A stretch of DNA of 43,741 bases from Bacteroidota bacterium (GTDB lineage: Bacteria; Bacteroidota; Ignavibacteria; Kryptoniales; JAKASW01): contig JAMCXB010000042.1 of assembly GCA_023480735.1 (NCBI GenBank), positions 1-43,741 on the forward strand, written 5' to 3'. Shown here piece after piece: positions 16,883 through 25,395 of this stretch. The notes below the pieces were generated by a model. It saw nothing but the letters and a program-made list of their open reading frames with translations, did not search any database and was not told the DNA's origin. The stretch's first letter is position 1; every line of letters begins with the position of its first letter. The translations under genes and the position numbers were made by a program.

Positions 16883-17206
16883 ATGGGCATCGACATAAGT
16901 CAATCTGACGAGCAAACAGCATTATCGATGAAGAAGCAACTCCTAGGCGAGTTGTGGAACGAAATCAGAAGAGCGGTCGATGTTATCAATACCGTTCGAG
17001 GTGAAAACGAGTCCCTTAAATTAAATGTCGCAAGATCAGCGGCCGAGATCGAGAGGCTGAAGTTTCAAATATCCGACCTCGAGAAAATGTTGACGGCGAG
17101 AGAGACTGCTTCATCAAACGGATTCGAAGAGAAGGAGAGAAACCGTTTGGTTGAGATTGCTAGGGACTTGATCGCGAGAATTGACAAACAACTTAGTCTC
17201 TTTTGA
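16883..17206 (+). CDS. Small coiled-coil protein upstream of zapA
   Basis: 107 residues from the ATG at 16883, placed just after pheT; an earlier in-frame start would lie inside pheT. Residues about 15-75 show heptad spacing of Leu, Ile and Val (ENESLKLNVARSAAEIERLKFQISDLEKML), so a coiled-coil is expected. No catalytic motif and no membrane segment are present. It sits between pheT and zapA, and its stop lies 14 bp before the zapA start. By position and coiled-coil nature it may work in cell division, in the manner of ZapB, but there is no sequence match I can vouch for. Confidence 0.8.
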   Translation: MGIDISQSDEQTALSMKKQLLGELWNEIRRAVDVINTVRGENESLKLNVARSAAEIERLKFQISDLEKMLTARETASSNGFEEKERNRLVEIARDLIARIDKQLSLF

Positions 17207-17220
17207 CGGCGGAGTTGATG

Positions 17221-17514
17221 ATGGAAAAGAAGAGCATACGAGTTACTATCCTGGGTAGAGAATACCCGCTCCGCGTGGAAAACGAGGAAAAAGCACTCAA
17301 AGTAGTCGCCTATGTAGATTCTCTATTAAATGAACTGATTGAAAAAAATCCAGGGGCACCTACGTCGACCATTGCAGTAATAGCCGCTCTAAATATAGCC
17401 GAACAGCTTTTCGACCTGAAGGAGCACGTGCAGAATGAGGGTATTGATATTGCCGATCTGGTTGGCGTGTTGAGCTACTTGAGAGAGAGTTTTCCGATCG
17501 AAGAAGCGAACTAA
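17221..17514 (+). CDS. zapA: Cell division protein ZapA
   Basis: 97 residues. ZapA binds FtsZ and bundles its filaments at the division site. MEKKSIRVTILGREYPLRV matches the N-terminal strand region, and a long C-terminal helix follows (TSTIAVIAALNIAEQLFDLKEHV). The start at 17221 is chosen because GGAG lies 6 nt upstream; ATG at 17218 is too close, and TTG at 17203 would overlap the previous gene. Placement next to a possible 6S RNA matches E. coli, where zapA precedes ssrS. Confidence 0.9.
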   Translation: MEKKSIRVTILGREYPLRVENEEKALKVVAYVDSLLNELIEKNPGAPTSTIAVIAALNIAEQLFDLKEHVQNEGIDIADLVGVLSYLRESFPIEEAN

Positions 17515-17543
17515 GTTCTTTTAAAATTTTCGGTAAGTCTTAG

Positions 17544-17780
17544 GCCGTAACGGCGCCGTGGTCACGCGTGAAAGAACTGCTAAGTAAGAAATAATGGGAG
17601 CCCGGCTCGTGGACGACAAGAGCAGGCCGCATCCTGCTCCGGCAGGACAACCTTCGATGTTGTTCCCGGAAGTTTCTTTCGGGAGAAGGTTCCGGCGGAA
17701 GCATGAGTCGTTCAGGAGGGCACCCACCGTGTCAAGATGGGGTTCTTTCCTATCTTCCACGTGCGCCTTACGGCTTTTTT
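17544..17780 (+). ncRNA. ssrS: Probable 6S-like regulatory RNA between zapA and rny
   Basis: The 289-bp gap is not coding but is strongly structured. GCCGTAA (17544-17550) pairs with TTACGGC (17768-17774), GGCGC with GCGCC, and CGTGG with CCACG, giving 17 bp with single-base bulges, followed by TTTTTT (17775-17780). Inside this, AAAGAAC (17571-17577) pairs with GTTCTTT (17742-17748). A large internal loop follows (about 20 nt on each side), then inner hairpins including GAGCAGG/CCTGCTC. A long closing stem, a central bubble and a terminator end match 6S RNA, which binds RNA polymerase in stationary phase. The zapA neighbourhood supports it. The inner part looks more branched than in E. coli 6S, so the identity is not certain. 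Confidence 0.55.
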
Positions 17781-17803
17781 GTATATAAACCTGGAGGTCC
17801 TAA

Positions 17804-19357
17804 ATGGTTACAGTCGCGGTCGCCGCGCTTTGCGCTGCGGTGGCATTCCTCATAGGATGGTTCGTTCAGGCCGCATTCACCAAGAAGAAGCTTGGGAGCG
17901 TCGAGGCTCGCTCTAAAGAGATTCTTGAGGCGGCCGAACGAGAAGCGAATGCGATGAAGAAAGAGAAACTCATTGAAGTAAAGGATGAATGGATAAAGAA
18001 GAGACAGGAACTTGATAATGATTACAACTCGAAGCAGAGAAAGATTCAAAACATTGAGAGGCAGCTAAGCGCCAAGGAGGAAAACCTTGATCGCCGTGCA
18101 GACTCACTGAGACAGCAGGAGAAGTCGATCAGGACTCTGGAGACTGAGACGCGGGAAAAGTTGAAGACGATCCAGACAAAGGAGCAGGAAGCCGACCGGC
18201 TGGTGGGCCTCCAGACGGAAAAGCTGGAAAAACTTGCGGGGGTATCACGGGAAGAAGCAAAGAAACTCCTTACTGAAAACATGATAAACGAGGCAAGATC
18301 CGAAGCGGCGCTGGAAATAAGAGAAATTCGCGAAAAAGCCCGCATCGACGCCAAGAAGGAAGCTCAAAAAATCATTGTCCAGGCGATTCAGCGCACGGCA
18401 GCAGATCACTCGGTCGAAACGACGGTAAGCGTCGTCAGCCTACCAAATGAAGAGATGAAGGGCCGGATCATAGGACGGGAGGGAAGAAACATTCGCTCTT
18501 TTGAGGCGGTAAGCGGGTGTGATATTATCGTAGACGATACTCCCGACGCCGTTGTAATATCCGGCTTCGATCCGTTTCGCCGGGAAATCGCGAAGATTGC
18601 TCTCGAGCGGCTAATCTCCGACGGACGAATTCATCCGACCAAGATTGAAGAGGTTGTTGAGAAAGTCCGTGCAGAGCTTGAGGAGGAGATCGTACAAATC
18701 GGTGAAGATGCGCTCCTTGAGGTCGGCATTCACGGAGTTCATCCGGAAATTGTTAAGCTCTTAGGGAAGATGCGATACCGTTCGAGCTACGGACAGAACG
18801 TGCTCCAGCACAGCATCGAAGTGGCGTTCCTCAGCGGCCTGATGGCAATTGAGCTTGGGCTTGACTCGACTCTGGCAAAGCGCGCCGGATTGTTCCATGA
18901 TATCGGTAAGGTGGTCGACAAGAACGTCGAAGGCCCGCACGCCTTGCTAGGCTACGAGTTGGCAAAAAAGTACGGTGAAAACTCGGCGGTGTCCAATGCA
19001 ATCGGCTCCCATCACGAAGACATTGAGATGGAAACGCCCATCGCGCCCCTCGTTCAGGCTGCAGACGCAATAAGCGGCGCGCGGCCAGGCGCAAGGCGGG
19101 AGTCGCTCGAAGGATATATAAAGCGGCTCGAGAAGCTGGAAAGCATCGCAAACTCCTTCTCGGGTGTGGGAAAGACATATGCAATCCAGGCAGGGCGGGA
19201 AGTCCGCGTCATTGTCGAGCCGGAGAAAGTAAATGACCTGTTCGCCGATCAGCTTGCTCACGAAATTTCTCAGAAGATCCAGGAGCAAATGGAATATCCC
19301 GGACAGATCAAGGTAATGGTCATACGGGAAGTTCGCAGCATATCATATGCGAAGTAA
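17804..19357 (+). CDS. rny: Ribonuclease Y
   Basis: 517 residues, usual length. Membrane-anchored endoribonuclease that starts mRNA decay. Residues 1-25 are a membrane helix, about 30-190 a charged coiled-coil, about 205-270 a KH RNA-binding domain ([15 protein letters not shown]) and about 330-430 an HD domain with His365-Asp366 in LFHDIGKV and a downstream SHHEDIE. The ATG is preceded by CTGGAGGTCC. The gene follows the structured RNA described above. Confidence 0.97.
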   Translation: MVTVAVAALCAAVAFLIGWFVQAAFTKKKLGSVEARSKEILEAAEREANAMKKEKLIEVKDEWIKKRQELDNDYNSKQRKIQNIERQLSAKEENLDRRADSLRQQEKSIRTLETETREKLKTIQTKEQEADRLVGLQTEKLEKLAGVSREEAKKLLTENMINEARSEAALEIREIREKARIDAKKEAQKIIVQAIQRTAADHSVETTVSVVSLPNEEMKGRIIGREGRNIRSFEAVSGCDIIVDDTPDAVVISGFDPFRREIAKIALERLISDGRIHPTKIEEVVEKVRAELEEEIVQIGEDALLEVGIHGVHPEIVKLLGKMRYRSSYGQNVLQHSIEVAFLSGLMAIELGLDSTLAKRAGLFHDIGKVVDKNVEGPHALLGYELAKKYGENSAVSNAIGSHHEDIEMETPIAPLVQAADAISGARPGARRESLEGYIKRLEKLESIANSFSGVGKTYAIQAGREVRVIVEPEKVNDLFADQLAHEISQKIQEQMEYPGQIKVMVIREVRSISYAK

Positions 19358-19414
19358 CCCGGGTGGCGAAAGACCTAAACCGGTGAAGTTGATGACCAGC
19401 ACAGGAAACATTCT

Positions 19415-20026
19415 TTGACTAAAGATCTACCCCTGATAGTCGGATTGACAGGCAACATCGGCAGCGGAAAGTCTACCGTAGCGAAGGCCTTCTCGCAGCT
19501 CGGGGTCCCTACGTTTGATGCCGACAAGGTCGGCCACGAGCTCCTCGACTCAGACACAAACGTCCGCAAGAAAATTCTCTCAATCTTCGGAAAAGAAGTC
19601 ATTGTCGACGGGAAAATCAGCCGGCGCCGGCTTGGGCAAATTATCTTTGCCGATGCATCAAAGAAAGCCGCACTCGAGGGTATTTTACATCCAGCGATAA
19701 TGAAGACAATCGCCGAACGCGCGGCCCGATTCAAGGACAGCCGCTACGTTATAATGGAAGTGCCTCTGCTCTATGAGGCCGAGCTAACAGAAAACTTCGA
19801 CTACATAATCCTTGTAAAGGCGAAGAAGAATATAGCCGTTCAACGAGCGGCAGAGAACCTGGAAATCAGCCGCGAGGAAGTTCTGAGGCGGCTTGCAACT
19901 CAAATCCCGCAAACCGACAAGGAGAAGCTCGCCGACTTCGTGATTTCGAACGACAGCTCCCTCGCGGAACTCAATGAAAGAGTTGAGCTCCTTCACGGGA
20001 TTCTTACATCCATCGGCCGGGTTTAA
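19415..20026 (+). CDS. coaE: Dephospho-CoA kinase
   Basis: 203 residues. Phosphorylates the 3' hydroxyl of dephospho-CoA, the last step of coenzyme A synthesis. P-loop GNIGSGKST at about 13-21, FDADKVGHELL just after, and the lid region with Arg residues near 145-160. The start is a TTG with AGGAAA 8 nt upstream; no ATG is in frame nearby. After the gene, 224 bp before dapF contain no gene that I can see. Confidence 0.95.
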   Translation: MTKDLPLIVGLTGNIGSGKSTVAKAFSQLGVPTFDADKVGHELLDSDTNVRKKILSIFGKEVIVDGKISRRRLGQIIFADASKKAALEGILHPAIMKTIAERAARFKDSRYVIMEVPLLYEAELTENFDYIILVKAKKNIAVQRAAENLEISREEVLRRLATQIPQTDKEKLADFVISNDSSLAELNERVELLHGILTSIGRV

Positions 20027-20250
20027 TATCGGTATATCACTGTTTACCGAGGTGCCCCTTGAAGGCCGGAAGCTGAAAGAGATTCGCTAAACAACCAGGA
20101 CGCACCCGAAAAGCCGCGGCGGAGGTCTTTCACCTTTGTGGAGCTTCCAGTGTTCAGCCGGTCGGCATTCGAGGATCGACTTGCAGGAGACAGCCGGAGG
20201 CATGAATCTGGCAATCAGAAAAATCCAGAACGACAAGAAAGACCGATGTA

Positions 20251-21126
20251 ATGATAGAGATTAGTTTCACGAAGATGAATGGTGCAGGCAACGATTTCGT
20301 CGTCCTGAACAATTTCAACGGCGCGCTGCAAATAGAATTGCCCGACTTCGCGGAAGCCGTCTGCGCGAGAGGATTCGGAATAGGGGCAGATGGACTTCTC
20401 GTGCTGCAGAAGAGCAGGGAATCGGATTTCGAGATGATATACCTCAATTCCGATGGAAGCGAGGGCGGAATGTGCGGCAACGGCGGCAGGTGTATCGCCC
20501 GGTTCGCCGTATTGAACGGAATATGCAAGCCGACAATGCACTTCACTGCGCATGGCGGCTCTTACGCTGCCGAAGTCTTTGGACACGACAAGGTCAGACT
20601 TCATTTGCCTGATCCGGACAAAGTAACTCCGTCGATGAAGATTCCACTGGGGTCTCAGTTCCTGGACGCTACCTACGTGCATCCCAACACTGACCATGTC
20701 GTTTTGACGAGCGGAGGCGGATTTGACAAGGTGGATTCTGCCGATCTCCTGGCTTTAGCACGAAAGGTCAGATACAATTTCGAGATTTTTCCAAAGGGGA
20801 CTAATGTAAACCTCATTGAAAAGATCGCCGAGAACAAAATCAGGATGAGGACTTACGAACGCGGAGTCGAAAACGAGACTCTCGCCTGCGGCACAGGTGC
20901 CGTTGCAAGCGCAATAACATCCTCGATCCGGTACGGCGTACAATCTCCGGTCAGTATTCTGACGACGGGAGGAGAAACCCTGAAGGTATCATTTGACAGG
21001 ACCAACAACAGATTTTCAAACATTGTTTTAGAGGGAAGCGCAAGAGTAGTCTTCCAGGGAAAAGTTTTGTATAATGAGCAGAATCACAAAGTACTGGACT
21101 TGATTGATGGACAGGGACAAATTTGA
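20251..21126 (+). CDS. dapF: Diaminopimelate epimerase
   Basis: 291 residues. Converts LL- to meso-diaminopimelate for lysine and peptidoglycan synthesis. Both catalytic Cys are present: Cys75 in MCGNGGRC and Cys213 in ETLACGTGAVAS. The N-terminus FTKMNGAGNDFVV is typical. The 3' end overlaps the next gene by 20 bp, so translation is likely coupled. Confidence 0.97.
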   Translation: MIEISFTKMNGAGNDFVVLNNFNGALQIELPDFAEAVCARGFGIGADGLLVLQKSRESDFEMIYLNSDGSEGGMCGNGGRCIARFAVLNGICKPTMHFTAHGGSYAAEVFGHDKVRLHLPDPDKVTPSMKIPLGSQFLDATYVHPNTDHVVLTSGGGFDKVDSADLLALARKVRYNFEIFPKGTNVNLIEKIAENKIRMRTYERGVENETLACGTGAVASAITSSIRYGVQSPVSILTTGGETLKVSFDRTNNRFSNIVLEGSARVVFQGKVLYNEQNHKVLDLIDGQGQI

Positions 21127-21478
21127 GAGCCTCGTCGAGAAGGCGTTCGAAGAGCTTCCTCCTGAATTCAAGTCAAGAATCGACAATGTTCACATCGTCG
21201 TGGACGATCTTCCGGATGCTTTCGACATGATAAGCGCTCGAATCAAAGACCCCTACACCCTTCTTGGGCTCTATTCGGGGGTTCCGCTCAACAGCCGAGG
21301 ACCTAACTACGGAGTCTATCCTGTCGTCCCCGATCGAATAAAACTCTTCAAGCAAAACATCGAACGTCTCTGCAAGAACGAGGGTGAAACTGAAGCTAAA
21401 ATAAGAGAGGTCCTGATACACGAAGTAGCACATTACTTTGGTATGACCGATCAAGAAATCAGAAAAGCGGGTTACTGA
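21107..21478 (+). CDS. Small zincin-type metallopeptidase family protein
   Basis: 123 residues. Carries HEVAHYFG at 105-112, the HExxH zinc motif placed near the C-terminus as in the MMP/zincin-1 family (DUF1025 type). A middle segment PDRIKLFKQNIERLC is also typical. The biological substrate of this family is not known. The start ATG at 21107 overlaps the end of dapF; a TTG directly before it is also possible. The stop TGA overlaps the ATG of the following DedA gene. Confidence 0.88.
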   Translation: MDRDKFESLVEKAFEELPPEFKSRIDNVHIVVDDLPDAFDMISARIKDPYTLLGLYSGVPLNSRGPNYGVYPVVPDRIKLFKQNIERLCKNEGETEAKIREVLIHEVAHYFGMTDQEIRKAGY

Positions 21479-22050
21479 TGGAGACTTTGCTACGAGAGTA
21501 CGGCTACTTGCTGATATTCGCAATTACTCTTTTCGAGGGGGAGACCGTTCTCATCATAGCCGGCATCCTGGCTCACCAGGGTTTCCTTAATCTGGAGCTG
21601 TCTATGTTATCGGCGTTTCTGGGATCTACAGTCGGTGATCAGATTTTCTTCCAATTCGCTCGTCAGGAAGGACTGTCGTTTGTAAAGAAATTCAAGTACG
21701 TCGCCGCCGTTCTCCCGAGAGCCGAAAGGCTGGTAAAAAAGCACGGCAACTATATTGTGCTATTCTCGCGGTATCTTTATGGGCTCCGAACCGCGCTGGT
21801 CGTGATGTGCGGGTTGGGAAAAATGCCCCCATTAAAGTTTTCAGCATATAATATTGTGGCATCACTGATTTGGGCTGTTTCTTATGGGTTTCTTGGTTAT
21901 TTTTTCAGTAAGGTAATCGGTTCGTTCGCCGGCGTAGGAAAAACCGAGATTATTGTCACAGTGGCAATTGCCGTGGCAGCGGTTGTCTACTGGATCGTGA
22001 GAACGGCAAACACAAGACCGATTGCTGACGAACCAAAACAGGAGGAATAA
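21478..22050 (+). CDS. DedA/VTT family inner-membrane protein
   Basis: 190 residues with about five hydrophobic segments. The DedA signature is seen in FEGETVLIIAGILA and GSTVGDQIFFQFARQEG, followed by FSRYLYGLRTALVVMCG and a C-terminal membrane pair. Members move undecaprenyl phosphate or phospholipids across the membrane and affect membrane homeostasis. It overlaps the zincin stop codon by one base and ends one base before the start of the next small gene. Confidence 0.9.
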   Translation: METLLREYGYLLIFAITLFEGETVLIIAGILAHQGFLNLELSMLSAFLGSTVGDQIFFQFARQEGLSFVKKFKYVAAVLPRAERLVKKHGNYIVLFSRYLYGLRTALVVMCGLGKMPPLKFSAYNIVASLIWAVSYGFLGYFFSKVIGSFAGVGKTEIIVTVAIAVAAVVYWIVRTANTRPIADEPKQEE

Positions 22051-22338
22051 ATGTCGAAAGTTTTACTGGAGATCAATTACGAAGTGCAGACTGCAAAGCG
22101 CGATGAGTATTTGAGATTAATTAACGAATTAAAATCCGCGTATGAAAACTCGAAGATTGCAAAATTGGAGGTCTTTGAGGTTCAGGGCTCGCCAAACAAC
22201 TTCATGGAGATATACACCTATGGCAGCGAAGAGGCCTTCCAGAATGCGGACGACAGTGCATTCGACGACACCGTCGTAAAGATAAACGACTGCCTCGTGC
22301 CGGATAAACTCCGCTCTTACACGTTGCACCAGATATGA
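22051..22338 (+). CDS. Small alpha/beta protein, possibly a ferredoxin-like dimer
   Basis: 95 residues, soluble and without a signal peptide. Pattern strand-helix-strand-helix (VLLEINYEV, KRDEYLRLINELKSAYE, KLEVFEVQG, NFMEIYTYG) fits dimeric alpha/beta barrel folds such as ABM or NIPSNAP-like proteins. The residues that would bind haem or substrate cannot be assigned. Its ribosome binding site CAGGAGGA lies in the end of the DedA gene. Function not recognised. Confidence 0.7.
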   Translation: MSKVLLEINYEVQTAKRDEYLRLINELKSAYENSKIAKLEVFEVQGSPNNFMEIYTYGSEEAFQNADDSAFDDTVVKINDCLVPDKLRSYTLHQI

Positions 22339-22344
22339 TACCGG

Positions 22345-23586
22345 ATGGCTTTAGTCGCCGTAATCATCTTCGGTTTTACCTATCTAACCATTTCGGTACA
22401 GAGGTTACCATACTTTCGTTTAGATAGAACCTCAGGGGCTATGATCGGGGCGGTCGCAATGATCGCCTTCGGGGTTCTCACCATCAAAGATGCCTACCAG
22501 TCACTCAATCTCGATACGATAGTCCTTCTATTGGGAATGATGATTGTCGTGGCATATCTGCAGGTCAGCGGCTTCTTCGACCTGATGGCGACTTCTGTTT
22601 TGAAGCGAGCTCGCACTGGAAACGGGCTGCTCCTTACCATAATAGTCTCAAGCGGAATACTCTCGGCCTTTTTTGTCAACGACACGATCTGCGTCATGCT
22701 GACTCCGTTTGTCCTACTTCTATCCAGCCGGTCGCGAGTGGACGCAAAGCCATACCTGATTGCGCTTGCAACCAGCGCAAATATCGGAAGCGTCGCGACA
22801 CTCGTGGGAAATCCGCAAAACATGCTTGTCGGGACCTTTTCACATTGGCCGTATCTGGGGTTTTTCCTCGCCATGCTTCCGATAGCGATTGGAGGACTCC
22901 TGATGGATTTCTTCGTGTTGAAGTTCTTTTTCAGGGAACAACTTAACCACGCACTGACGCTGGAGGGTATAACGGATAAGCACAAGCTCGACAAACCGCT
23001 GCTATACAAGTCCATTGCCGTGATGTCGATAGTCGTGATCGGGTTTTCCGCCGGAGTCGAACTGTCATTCATGGCAATCCTCGGCGCGGCCCTCCTCATA
23101 CTGGTTGCCAACCGTCGGCCGGACGAAATCTTCGCTAAGGTCAACTGGTCGCTGCTATTGTTCTTCGCAAGCTTGTTCATTGTAGTGGGTGGTATAAATA
23201 AGGTCGGGCTGGTGGACGATGCGCACAGAATGCTTCAAGGTTATTTCTCAATTTCCACGTTTCAGCAGATCACGAGTTTCTCTTTCGCCTCGCTCATCAT
23301 CTCCAATATTGTGTCCAATGTTCCGTATGTCATGATAGTCAGGCACTGGGTCGCGTCGTTCAATTCGCCTCCCTTGATGTGGCTTGTATTGGCGATGAGC
23401 TCCACATTCGCAGGGAACCTGACAGTAGCTGGCTCGGTGGCAAATATGATTGTGCTTGAACTCTCGAAGGAACACGCGCCATTCAGGTTTTGGGAATTCA
23501 CGAAGATTAGCGGGGCCATCGCCCTGCTTACATGGGGTTTCGGCACTCTTTTGCTGGTCGTTTACGGAGCGGTCGGCAGGTTCTGA
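22345..23586 (+). CDS. ArsB/SLC13-type anion or ion transporter
   Basis: 413 residues with about ten hydrophobic helices. The motif TSANIGSVATLVGNPQNMLVG and the second half-repeat SSTFAGNLTVAGSVANMIVLE are typical of the CitMHS/ArsB/NhaD superfamily, which moves anions such as arsenite, sulfate or dicarboxylates, or Na+/H+. No arsenic resistance neighbours are present, so the substrate cannot be inferred. It starts 6 bp after the preceding gene and is the last gene of the coaE-side plus-strand run. Confidence 0.88.
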   Translation: MALVAVIIFGFTYLTISVQRLPYFRLDRTSGAMIGAVAMIAFGVLTIKDAYQSLNLDTIVLLLGMMIVVAYLQVSGFFDLMATSVLKRARTGNGLLLTIIVSSGILSAFFVNDTICVMLTPFVLLLSSRSRVDAKPYLIALATSANIGSVATLVGNPQNMLVGTFSHWPYLGFFLAMLPIAIGGLLMDFFVLKFFFREQLNHALTLEGITDKHKLDKPLLYKSIAVMSIVVIGFSAGVELSFMAILGAALLILVANRRPDEIFAKVNWSLLLFFASLFIVVGGINKVGLVDDAHRMLQGYFSISTFQQITSFSFASLIISNIVSNVPYVMIVRHWVASFNSPPLMWLVLAMSSTFAGNLTVAGSVANMIVLELSKEHAPFRFWEFTKISGAIALLTWGFGTLLLVVYGAVGRF

Positions 23587-23608
23587 TCCGGAAGGAATCC
23601 GAACGCTG

Positions 23609-25162
23609 CTACAATCCGCACGCCGTTAAATCACCCGACTCATCAGTTATATACAAGACTCCGTCAGCCACTATCGGACTCTCCCAATGAATCCCTCCGA
23701 TAGTCGTGTCGTGCCACAGAAGCCTGCCCGTGGTTGGATCCAGGGCCCTCATATCGTGGCTCCCGGCGCAGAACAAAACATTATTGGCCACAATGGGAGA
23801 GCTTCCTTCATCGGCGTTCTTCCAAATTACCTGCAGGCTCGGCTCACCGCGTCCGTCAACATGGAGCCTCAATCCCGACAGCCCTCCAAAAGTTGCGACG
23901 AAAACCCAGGTCGAGTGATTTCTGGGATTCACCCAAACCGCAGGTTGTGTGAACACCATTCCGCCCTGCGGGACGTCTATGATCCTTCCTATTTCACCTC
24001 CGACATTGCCTGGACATCCCTTTCCGCTCAGGTCGGCAAGATTGACAAGCCGCAGCTTCATGTCTTTTCCGCCCTGAACCGCGAGATTGCGAACCGTGCA
24101 ATTTTCCGGCGTCGGGATTATGGCCGGAGCAGTACTTCCCAAGTCCAAGTCGGCAGCATTCAGGTAACTATGGTTCCCTGGCGTGTACGAATCGACCGGG
24201 TTGCCATCGCGCCCCGTTCCGTCCGGATTGAGAGAGAAGATCGTGTCTCCCCAGTCATGTTTCTTAGGATCGAAAGTTCCGTTCCCTGTGGCCGCATAGA
24301 TTCTATCGGTAGCAGCATCATATACTACCCCGGGACGAGCCCAGATGGCCGACTGAACTGAAGAACAATCCGGTTTGCCCGGTCGCTGAACGAAGTGTAC
24401 GCTTTCATCACTGCAGTCAGCGTTGAATACATGCTGAGAACCGTTTCCGAGATTTATCGCCGTTATGTGTCCCTGATAGTCTCCCCTGTCTCCGAGATAT
24501 CCGCCGCTGGTAACATAAAGATAGGACACGCCACTCTTTGCCGTCGCAATCGCAAGAGCCGAGGAACCCTTTTCATTGAAAGATTTTGTGGTACAAAGCT
24601 CCGGCCATCCGCCGCCCTTTATCTCCTCGCCATTGCCGACGCGATACTTATGTACATATCCATCGAGTCCGTAACTGTACACGTATCCCCTGTTAGGGTC
24701 CACTGCAGGCGACGACGTTGTGTACACAGGCTGGTAGCCATTATTAATGCGATATGAGCCTGGACCATACTGATGCTGCCATACAATTGTGCCGGTTGAA
24801 GCATCGAGTGCAAGGATTCGCCCATCCTTCGTGGTCAGGAAGAGCAGATTCATCGTGCCTCGCGGTGTGCGGACATCGCTCAAGTACGCGGGCGCCCCAT
24901 CTGCGACATCGGGGAGCAAGACTCTGTACAGCCGATGCAGGTGACCGACATTTCTTGCATCGATCCTTGCCTCTTTCGTGTTGTCTCCCGAATGTGCCTG
25001 GTCAAAGCCAAACTGAAGCCAGTCGTAAGCGCCTTTCCTGGCTTCAGTCGCCTGTGGCCCGCTGAACCGTTCCAACCCGATTCCCAGGAATGATAAGGCG
25101 AACAGAACTACACCGACATAGAATTTATGAAGTTGCAGATCCGACTGGAAATTTTTCATCAT
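23609..25162 (-). CDS. PQQ-repeat beta-propeller protein, exported
   Basis: 517 residues from ATG 25162, with AAGGAGG 5 nt upstream; a longer frame upstream is less likely. A hydrophobic segment (about 14-30) should be a signal peptide or anchor. The rest consists of propeller blades of the PQQ type (GRILALDASTGTIVWQHQYG, then GYVYSYGLDGYVHKYRVGNGEE, DMRALDPTTGRLLWH). Several Cys (LCTTKSF, NADCSDES, GKPDCSS, ENCTV, GKGCPG) could form periplasmic disulfides. Calcium/PQQ active-site residues are not clear, so a dehydrogenase function is not supported; a binding or scaffold role is as likely. Confidence 0.8.
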   Translation of the reverse strand: MMKNFQSDLQLHKFYVGVVLFALSFLGIGLERFSGPQATEARKGAYDWLQFGFDQAHSGDNTKEARIDARNVGHLHRLYRVLLPDVADGAPAYLSDVRTPRGTMNLLFLTTKDGRILALDASTGTIVWQHQYGPGSYRINNGYQPVYTTSSPAVDPNRGYVYSYGLDGYVHKYRVGNGEEIKGGGWPELCTTKSFNEKGSSALAIATAKSGVSYLYVTSGGYLGDRGDYQGHITAINLGNGSQHVFNADCSDESVHFVQRPGKPDCSSVQSAIWARPGVVYDAATDRIYAATGNGTFDPKKHDWGDTIFSLNPDGTGRDGNPVDSYTPGNHSYLNAADLDLGSTAPAIIPTPENCTVRNLAVQGGKDMKLRLVNLADLSGKGCPGNVGGEIGRIIDVPQGGMVFTQPAVWVNPRNHSTWVFVATFGGLSGLRLHVDGRGEPSLQVIWKNADEGSSPIVANNVLFCAGSHDMRALDPTTGRLLWHDTTIGGIHWESPIVADGVLYITDESGDLTACGL

Positions 25163-25330
25163 TGGTTCCTCCTTCTCTTCAAACGCCGAGGATGGGGGAA
25201 TATGTTCCATAACGAGTTGGTCCGTTTGCGATTGATCAGCCTGAGGAAGAAAGGATTGCCCTGACTTTACATGAGATCTAGCATCGGTTTCACCTGCCGG
25301 CAGTCCCGCCGTTAGCTTAACTGACAAAAC

Positions 25331-25366
25331 GCCTGCCTGCCGCACTCAGCAATGCGGAAGGCAGGC
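25331..25366 (-). terminator. Strong intrinsic terminator after the M1 aminopeptidase gene
   Basis: GCCTGCC/GGCAGGC outer arms (25331-25337 and 25360-25366) and CCGCA/TGCGG inner arms separated by two unpaired bases, with an 8-nt loop. On the minus strand it is followed by GTTTTGTC. It lies 30 bp past the stop codon. Confidence 0.8.
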
Positions 25367-25395
25367 TTGCGCATATCAATATTCCGATACGTCTG

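Noticed and set aside
23609-25162. PQQ-dependent alcohol dehydrogenase
   Set aside because: Propeller repeats are clear but active-site and cytochrome motifs are not; a general description is safer.
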